Below, one piece after another: positions 1 to 5,463 of a DNA stretch of 5,463 nt. Position numbers and translations under genes: made by a program. The notes beneath the pieces were generated by a model that was given only the letters and a program-made list of their open reading frames with translations, had not been told where the DNA came from and ran no database searches. How positions within the stretch are numbered: position 1 is the stretch's first letter; each line of letters opens with the position of its first letter. The stretch comes from Thermococci archaeon (GTDB lineage Archaea > Methanobacteriota_B > Thermococci > Thermococcales > Thermococcaceae). The stretch spans positions 1-5,463 of the forward strand of contig QMUI01000075.1 in NCBI GenBank assembly GCA_003660485.1, in the 5' to 3' direction.

Positions 1-1
1 G

Positions 2-749
2 GGCATGATGTTCTCCCTCGGAAACATCGTGGGACCTGCTATTGGAGGATTCGTCTCAGATAAATTTGGCTTTACCTTTGCCTTCGCTTTGACTATTGCG
101 TTCTCCGTGCTTGGTGCACTTTTTGTGCTCTCAGTGTGGAGAGAGATAAAGGAGATTCAGGCAGAGAAGTATGAGGAGCACGCGAGTTATAGGGAACTCT
201 TGAAGCCCTTCTTCATTTCAGCTTCTCTTGCGCTCTTCTTTATCTCAATGGCTTACTCTGGCGTAGTCACTTTCTTACCGGCTTTATACAAGGTTTCAGG
301 TTTAGGCCAGGGCGTGTTTGGTATCTACATGATGCTGATGGGCTTCTCTTCATTTCTCACGAGGTTAGTTGGAGGTAAGAGCGCTGATAGAATGGGGCCA
401 ATCCCCGTTGCGAGGTTTGGGATCTTCATGATCTTCCTGGGGTATCTCTCCCTGCTCAAGTTTAAGTTTCCTCCCTATTCCTATGTTCCCGCGGTTGTGT
501 CTGGACTAGGCTTCGGGCTTTCGCTTCCAGCCCTCCAGGTCATGGCATTGGCTAGGTTGCCTCAAAAGATAAGAACCATGGGATCAAGTATATACACGAT
601 GTTCTTTGACTTAGGGACGCTTTCAGGTCAAGTTGTATTAGGCTACGTCGCTCAGCTTAAGGGGTACAGTGGAGTGTTCCCTATTATAGCTTTCCTTCCA
701 GTTGTCTCGATAATTTTGGTAAATGCTCCCCTTTTGTGGAGGGATAGAA

Positions 750-760
<11 letters not shown>
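2..760 (+). CDS. Major facilitator superfamily (MFS) transporter, 5' partial
   Basis: This is a multi-pass inner-membrane carrier; the substrate cannot be read from the sequence. The frame is open to the left edge, so the gene starts outside the window and the ATGs at 5 and 8 are internal. Numbering from the ATG at 5, the fragment opens in transmembrane helix 5 with GPAIGG at residues 10-15. That matches the motif C signature of the drug:H+ antiporter branch. Helix 6 follows (about 22-44), then a charged central loop (45-68) and six more hydrophobic helices (about 69-244). GGKSADRMG at 123-131 matches the motif A repeat between helices 8 and 9. The family has 12 helices in about 390 residues, so roughly 130 residues are missing. 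The last 11 bases overlap the radical SAM gene, which implies cotranscription. An efflux role is inference; an importer is equally possible. Confidence 0.9.
738..743 (+). promoter_or_regulatory. Ribosome binding site GGAGGG deciding the radical SAM start
   Basis: GGAGGG lies inside the end of the MFS gene, six bases before the ATG at 750. It complements the archaeal 16S rRNA tail. This favours the ATG at 750 over the in-frame ATG at 723, which would add nine residues, including a seventh cysteine, and deepen the overlap with the MFS gene. Confidence 0.7.
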
Positions 761-2278
<1,518 letters not shown>

Positions 2279-2301
<23 letters not shown>

Positions 2302-2905
2302 TTCCTATCACCCTAATTACACCCCTGGCAATCTCCTTTAGCTGGTCTATTGAAGTTCTCGTGCCCCTGCCTATGAGTATATCCCCAGCTCTTATCCTGA
2401 ACTCCTTATCGGGTCCAAATATCCATCTCTTCCCTCTCCTAACGGCTATTATCCACACTCCCGTGTTGCTTGCTAGCTCAAGCTCTCCCAGTGTCCTTCC
2501 GACGAGTACAGAATCTGGGGAGACTAATATTCTTCCAATTATCTCTTCCCCCTCCAAGATAGTCTCCTTTATTATTGGATGCAACTCCACTCCCTCTAGA
2601 ACCATCTTTGCTAGGTCACCTGCAGCATTTGATATGTCCTCTATTGCATTTGCCATCTGGAGTATAGTCGTTGCCTGTTCCGCCTCTTTAACATTTCTCG
2701 CTGCGAGAACTGTATGGGTCATTAGTTGGTAGTTGAGGAGGTCCATCCTCTCTTCAAGGTCAAGAACTTCCTCTGCTATCTCTTTATCTCCGAAGAGAAT
2801 TGATGCATATGCGAGATCAATCATGAGCTCAACGGTGTTCTTCATTTCTATAAATATCTCCTTCACGCTTTTAGGTTCGTACTTAAACTCTTCGATATCC
2901 TCCAT
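2279..2905 (-). CDS. PhoU-like / TrkA-C (RCK_C) domain protein, upstream copy
   Basis: This 208-residue protein is a paralogue of the next gene on the same strand, with the same order of domains. A short acidic N-terminal extension (about 1-12) precedes the PhoU-like helices (about 13-115), which include DKEIAEEVLDLEERMD and a second acidic helix, NAIEDISNAAGD. The TrkA-C domain follows (about 126-196): VGRTLGELEL, GVWIIAVRRGKRW and AGDILIGRG. There is no membrane segment or signal peptide. The likely role is ligand-responsive control of an ion or phosphate transporter, perhaps as a heteromer with its neighbour; that is inference from the domains. The ATG at 2905 is the only usable start, because an in-frame stop lies a short way upstream with no other start codon between. 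Purine-rich GGAGG and AAGGAG sequences precede it. It follows the SDR gene on the same strand across a T-rich 52-base gap. Confidence 0.88.
2307..2312 (-). promoter_or_regulatory. Ribosome binding site GGTGAT for the downstream PhoU/TrkA-C gene
   Basis: On the minus strand GGTGAT sits five bases before the ATG at 2301 and lies wholly within the coding sequence of the upstream paralogue. It fixes the start and therefore the 23-base overlap. Confidence 0.65.
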
Positions 2906-2930
2906 CTCTCCTTGACCCCTCCGGAAGTAT

Positions 2931-2957
2931 GTAAATTAAAAAGAATTAAAAGTTAAC
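2931..2957 (-). promoter_or_regulatory. T-rich spacer: possible SDR terminator and PhoU-pair promoter
   Basis: Directly after the SDR stop, the minus strand reads as pyrimidine- and T-rich sequence with a CTTTTTAATTTAC core. Oligo-T stretches terminate transcription in Thermococcales. The AT-rich core also sits at a plausible distance upstream of the PhoU/TrkA-C start to serve as a TATA region. Neither role is decided by the sequence. Confidence 0.35.
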
Positions 2958-3749
2958 TCAGAACACCGAGTTTAACCTTCCCCCATCAATGGGTATCATC
3001 GCACCGTTTATATAAGCTCCAAGATCGCTCGCTAGGAACGCCACGAGGTAGCCTATTTCCTCAGGCTTTCCGAGCCTTCCGAGGGGAATTGGGCTTGCGT
3101 AGTCTTTCAGAGCTTCCTCGAGAGTTTTGCCTTCCCTCTCAGCTTTATCCTTTGCGAGCTGTATTACCCTGTCTGTCTCTATTATCCCGGGCATTATCCC
3201 GTTAACGGTTATTCCCTTGGGTCCAAGTTCCTTTGCTAGCGTCCTTACGAGACCTGCCAGTGAAATCCTCACGACATTGCTCAATGCTATGTTTGGTATT
3301 GGCTCCTTAATTGCAACGCTCGTTAGATAGATAATCCTGCCGAACTTCTTCCTCTCCATCCCTGGGACTAGTTCTCTTGTGATGTAGACTGCTGGATAGA
3401 GGAGAAGATCTACTGCGCTCTCCCAGTCCTCCATGGTCATTTCCATGAAGTAGCCCGGCTTTGGTCCCCCGGTTGAGTAAAAGAATATATCTGGATCGCC
3501 AATATCCTTAACTTCCTTAACTGCCCTAGCGAGATCATCCCTCTTGGTTAAATCGGCGACTATGTACGAAACGTTAACATCTGCGATCTCTTTAATTTTC
3601 TCCTTGGCTCTTTCTAGGTTCTCCCTGCTCCTTGATAGTAATATAACATCCGCCCCTGCCATTGCCAAAACCTTTGCAACACCGAACCCTATCCCCTTGC
3701 TTGATGCTGTTGTAAATGCGAGCTTTCCATTGAGATCAATCTTGAGCAT
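2958..3749 (-). CDS. SDR-fold protein with non-canonical active site (BKR-like)
   Basis: This 263-residue soluble protein has a full-length Rossmann fold of the short-chain dehydrogenase/reductase (SDR) class. The usual TGxxxGIG cofactor motif reads TASSKGIG at residues 14-21, with Ala for the first Gly. SRSR at 39-42 after strand 2 suggests NADP(H) preference, and D66 in ADLTK is conserved. The NNAG position reads STGG (92-95). Ser144 of the catalytic triad is present, but the Tyr and Lys positions, 13 and 17 residues later, hold Ser157 and Arg161. The ending IPIDGG is family-typical. This resembles the CDD subgroup of beta-ketoacyl-reductase-like SDRs that lack a perfect motif match (named from memory). 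The substrate is unknown, and catalysis may be altered or absent. I chose the ATG at 3749 because GGTGAT lies four bases upstream and the N-terminus then fits the family. Starts at 3755 and 3761 add two or four residues. Confidence 0.88.
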   Translation of the reverse strand: MLKIDLNGKLAFTTASSKGIGFGVAKVLAMAGADVILLSRSRENLERAKEKIKEIADVNVSYIVADLTKRDDLARAVKEVKDIGDPDIFFYSTGGPKPGYFMEMTMEDWESAVDLLLYPAVYITRELVPGMERKKFGRIIYLTSVAIKEPIPNIALSNVVRISLAGLVRTLAKELGPKGITVNGIMPGIIETDRVIQLAKDKAEREGKTLEEALKDYASPIPLGRLGKPEEIGYLVAFLASDLGAYINGAMIPIDGGRLNSVF

Positions 3750-3753
3750 TGGC

Positions 3754-3759
3754 ATCACC
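3754..3759 (-). promoter_or_regulatory. Ribosome binding site GGTGAT deciding the SDR start
   Basis: The minus strand carries three in-frame ATGs at 3761, 3755 and 3749. GGTGAT overlaps the first two and stands four bases before the third, which argues that translation begins at 3749. Confidence 0.55.
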
Positions 3760-3761
3760 AT

Positions 3762-3810
3762 CTTAAGTTCTACAACAATGTTTAATATCTTCTTCTGCTA
3801 ATTTAACTTG
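3762..3810. promoter_or_regulatory. Divergent promoter region with a shared TATA-like element
   Basis: This short AT-rich gap separates the SDR gene (minus) from the two-gene unit (plus). The element at 3781-3788 reads TTTAATAT on the plus strand and ATATTAAA on the minus strand. On the plus strand it covers -30 to -23 relative to the ATG at 3811, the usual archaeal TATA position for a leaderless transcript. On the minus strand the same spacing puts a start near 3758-3762, just before the SDR ribosome binding site. Purine-rich GAAGA precedes the minus-strand version as a possible BRE. Start sites are inferred from spacing only. Confidence 0.5.
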
Positions 3811-4422
3811 ATGGTGATCAAGGAACTTGAAGTTGAGGCAAGAAAATTTGAAGAGAGAGCAAAGGTTCTTGAAGAAGTTCTTGAGAGGAGGACATCTTCC
3901 TTGACCTCAAAATATGAACAGAGTTTGAAAAGGGGAAATTATCTATCTGTTTTGTTTGTAGTAGTTCTACTCCTTGAATTCTTGGTATTGATGCTTTTTA
4001 GATCAAAATTCAAGATTATAGGGGTGGATATAAATAAAATCCTCTATGTTCTCTTGGTATTTTTGGCATTCTTTTTGTTGTTCCTGTTTCTAGGGAAATG
4101 GAAGGAGGAAGAGGATGTAATGGATATTAAGGGCAAAATTGAGGAGTATAAAAAGGTCAGTAAGTTTTACTACAAATTGAAAGATGCAATTGAAAAGGGA
4201 GATATGGATGGAGTTATGAGAATAGCTGATGAAGTACTTGAAGATCCTATGCTCTCTAAAGCACTAGAAAGCTCTGGTGTAGGAGATCCCAAGGTCATAG
4301 CGTATTCCCTGTACCTTTATGTAAACAGAGATAAAGTTGATAATTCAGAAGTTGAAGAAGTTAAGGGCATATTAAAGGGCCCATTAAGAAAAATGTTTGA
4401 GGGTGAATCTAATGAGAATTGA
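3811..4422 (+). CDS. Two-helix membrane protein of unknown function
   Basis: I do not recognise this 203-residue protein. A charged, coiled-coil-like N-terminal helix (about 1-41) is followed by two hydrophobic segments (about 44-63 and 77-95) joined by a short loop (64-76), then a charged helical C-terminal region of about 105 residues. The lysine/arginine-rich flanks and short loop suggest a hairpin with both ends in the cytoplasm. There is no cysteine, signal peptide or visible enzyme motif. The start is the ATG at 3811. There is no ribosome binding site before it, while a TATA-like element sits about 27 bases upstream, so the mRNA is probably leaderless. A TTG at 3808 is a less likely start. 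The gene is AT-rich: I counted 35 G/C in the 120 bases at 3901-4020, against 55 in two 60-base lines of the first two genes. It overlaps the next gene by 11 bases, so the two products probably act together. Confidence 0.8.
   Translation: MVIKELEVEARKFEERAKVLEEVLERRTSSLTSKYEQSLKRGNYLSVLFVVVLLLEFLVLMLFRSKFKIIGVDINKILYVLLVFLAFFLLFLFLGKWKEEEDVMDIKGKIEEYKKVSKFYYKLKDAIEKGDMDGVMRIADEVLEDPMLSKALESSGVGDPKVIAYSLYLYVNRDKVDNSEVEEVKGILKGPLRKMFEGESNEN
4402..4406 (+). promoter_or_regulatory. Ribosome binding site GGTGA deciding the start of the second gene of the unit
   Basis: GGTGA lies five bases before the ATG at 4412, within the end of the membrane protein gene. It favours this ATG over the in-frame TTG at 4397, which would add five residues and lie upstream of the site. 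Confidence 0.6.
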
Positions 4423-5212
4423 GGTTCCATCCAAGGAGTATATGAACGAACTTTCTAGGTTATTAAGCAAGGCTGGAATAATGAACAAAACTAAGGAGGA
4501 GGTTGAGTGGGAGGTATCACATGTTGTGAGTATACAGAAAAAATTTTCTGAATTTAGGGAAGTGGAAGTTGAAGAAGTCAGAACAAAACTTGATGAGATT
4601 AAAAGCGTGTTTAGCTCGCTTATTCATAAGCTAAGAGAACGTGAAATATCATTCGAAGAACTAATTGACGATCCTTCAGTCATTGAGATATTGGAGGCTT
4701 TAGAGAAGGCAGAGGCAATAGAGATCACTGATGATGGAAAGATAAAGTTAATAAAAAATATTCCTCTCGAAGAACTTGAAATCGAGATTGAGCTGCCAAT
4801 AGAGGAAGTCTGGGATAAAGTAGAGGAGCTCGAAAAAGCTGGAGGCAAATTGGTTACTGAAGTAAAGTTCGTAAAGCGATATTATGTTGAGATCATGGAG
4901 GTTGAACTTGAAGCAATTCAAAAGGCCTTAGAGATAGCTGAGGAATACACTGAGGAGGAATCCCTTCTTGAAGCGACTATTTCAGGGATCGCTAAGAGTG
5001 CGCTGGCTCAGGTAATACTTGCCTTGGTAAAGGAAATAAGGAAAAAAGATGAGCTTTTGGAGGTTCTCTTGTCCATGGAACCTATCAACTTTGAAGGGGA
5101 AAAGGCGACCATGAGAATTTATTTTGAGGAAGATGCCATTGAAGATCTGCTCAAGGAGTTGCAGACCCTAGGATATCTAAAAGTAAAGGGGAACAGGATA
5201 TGGTTCTACTAA
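4412..5212 (+). CDS. Charged helical protein of unknown function with winged-helix-like segments
   Basis: I do not recognise this 266-residue protein. It is soluble, very rich in Glu and Lys, lacks cysteine and has no membrane segment or signal peptide. Residues 1-80 look like long amphipathic, possibly coiled-coil helices. Residues about 81-114 (helix, turn, helix, then AIEITDDGKIKLI) and 239-265 (helix, then GYLKVKGNRIWF) resemble the recognition helix and beta-hairpin wing of winged-helix domains. Residues 130-156 show a similar helix-then-strand pattern. Residues 160-220 are mostly helical, with an uncharged stretch around 188-206. Regulation or scaffolding is therefore possible, but no DNA-binding role is shown. 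The ATG at 4412 has a ribosome binding site five bases upstream. The gene overlaps the membrane protein gene by 11 bases, which implies coupled translation. Its 3' end overlaps the convergent AIM24-family gene by four bases. Confidence 0.8.
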   Translation: MRIEVPSKEYMNELSRLLSKAGIMNKTKEEVEWEVSHVVSIQKKFSEFREVEVEEVRTKLDEIKSVFSSLIHKLREREISFEELIDDPSVIEILEALEKAEAIEITDDGKIKLIKNIPLEELEIEIELPIEEVWDKVEELEKAGGKLVTEVKFVKRYYVEIMEVELEAIQKALEIAEEYTEEESLLEATISGIAKSALAQVILALVKEIRKKDELLEVLLSMEPINFEGEKATMRIYFEEDAIEDLLKELQTLGYLKVKGNRIWFY

Positions 5213-5463
5213 TCAGATTTTGGGAGGTGTGGTAATAGCCAGCTTAGGAAACCGTCTAGGCTTCTAGTCTGTATGTAGACATCGCCAGTACCTCTGAACT
5301 CAAATACTAGACCTTCACCGCTGAAGAGGGTGCTCTTGAGACTCCCCACTCTCTTTATCGTGAAGTCTATTCCTTCGGTAAACGCTACCATATGTCCAGT
5401 GTCTACGATCAGGCTTTCTCCATTGAGTGATATCTTTTGAATCGCTCCATAGCTTGAGAGGAA
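5209..5463 (-). CDS. AIM24-family protein (TIGR00266-like), 5' partial
   Basis: Only the C-terminal 84 residues are visible; the frame is open to the right edge, so the start lies outside the window. The ATG at 5391 is internal, because the same frame continues upstream with conserved-looking sequence. Visible family features are SSYGAI near the edge, VDTGHMVAF, SGEGLVFEF, then GTGDVYIQTRS near the end. These match the AIM24/TIGR00266 beta-rich fold, whose members are about 220 residues long. The family is widespread in prokaryotes and in mitochondria, where AIM24 affects inner-membrane organisation; the archaeal function is not established. The tail (about LPHLPKSD) overlaps the convergent plus-strand gene by four bases, sharing CTAA. 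No terminator hairpin separates the two genes. Confidence 0.85.
   Translation of the reverse strand, partial: FLSSYGAIQKISLNGESLIVDTGHMVAFTEGIDFTIKRVGSLKSTLFSGEGLVFEFRGTGDVYIQTRSLDGFLSWLLPHLPKSD

Noticed and set aside
723..749. Earlier ATG start for the radical SAM gene
   Set aside because: It lies upstream of the GGAGGG site, would lengthen the overlap with the MFS gene, and adds residues that are unlike a radical SAM N-terminus.
2361..2732. Long open frame antisense to the upstream PhoU/TrkA-C gene
   Set aside because: It is Ser/Ile/Pro-rich low-complexity translation typical of the complement of a Glu/Lys-rich gene. It has no recognisable domain, and the minus-strand gene has clear domains.
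4624..4848. Open frame on the minus strand inside the charged helical protein gene
   Set aside because: The translation is almost all Ser, Ile and Phe, which is the antisense of GAA/GAG/GAT codons; there is no ribosome binding site or family resemblance.

Overview
The window looks like a piece of a hyperthermophilic euryarchaeal chromosome, most likely Thermococcales (Pyrococcus or close relative). Evidence: tightly packed, overlapping genes; GGTGAT or GGAGG ribosome binding sites matching the archaeal 16S tail; AGA/AGG arginine and ATA isoleucine codons; charged, Lys/Glu-rich, mostly Cys-poor proteins; and the protein families present. The genus is an inference from these traits, not a database match.

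Layout. (1) Positions 2-1700, plus strand: the C-terminal two thirds of a major facilitator transporter (cut by the window start), overlapped by a radical SAM enzyme with exactly six cysteines placed as if for two iron-sulfur clusters, possibly a lipoyl-synthase-type (LipS) enzyme. (2) About 1684-1717: a GC-rich hairpin followed by GGAGGAGGTCA that resembles the right end of an IS200/IS605 (TnpB-type) element. It sits between two convergent genes and supplies the stop codon of both. (3) Positions 1714-3749, minus strand: a short-chain dehydrogenase/reductase-fold protein with a degenerate active site, followed by two overlapping paralogous genes that each join a PhoU-like helical domain to a TrkA-C (RCK_C) ligand-binding domain. 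(4) Positions 3762-3810: a short divergent promoter region with a TATA-like element that reads as one on both strands. (5) Positions 3811-5212, plus strand: an overlapping two-gene unit of unknown function, a two-helix membrane protein and a soluble, highly charged helical protein. (6) Positions 5209-5463, minus strand: the C-terminal part of an AIM24-family protein, cut by the window end.

How the genes may work together: the transporter and radical SAM genes are transcribed together and coupled by overlap, but no shared substrate can be read from the sequence. The PhoU/TrkA-C pair looks like cytosolic regulatory subunits of an ion or phosphate transport system whose membrane partner is not in this window. 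The two-gene unit at 3811-5212 is the least explained part and the best candidate for something undescribed. There is no tRNA, rRNA, CRISPR array, intact transposase or gene-free stretch over 60 bases.
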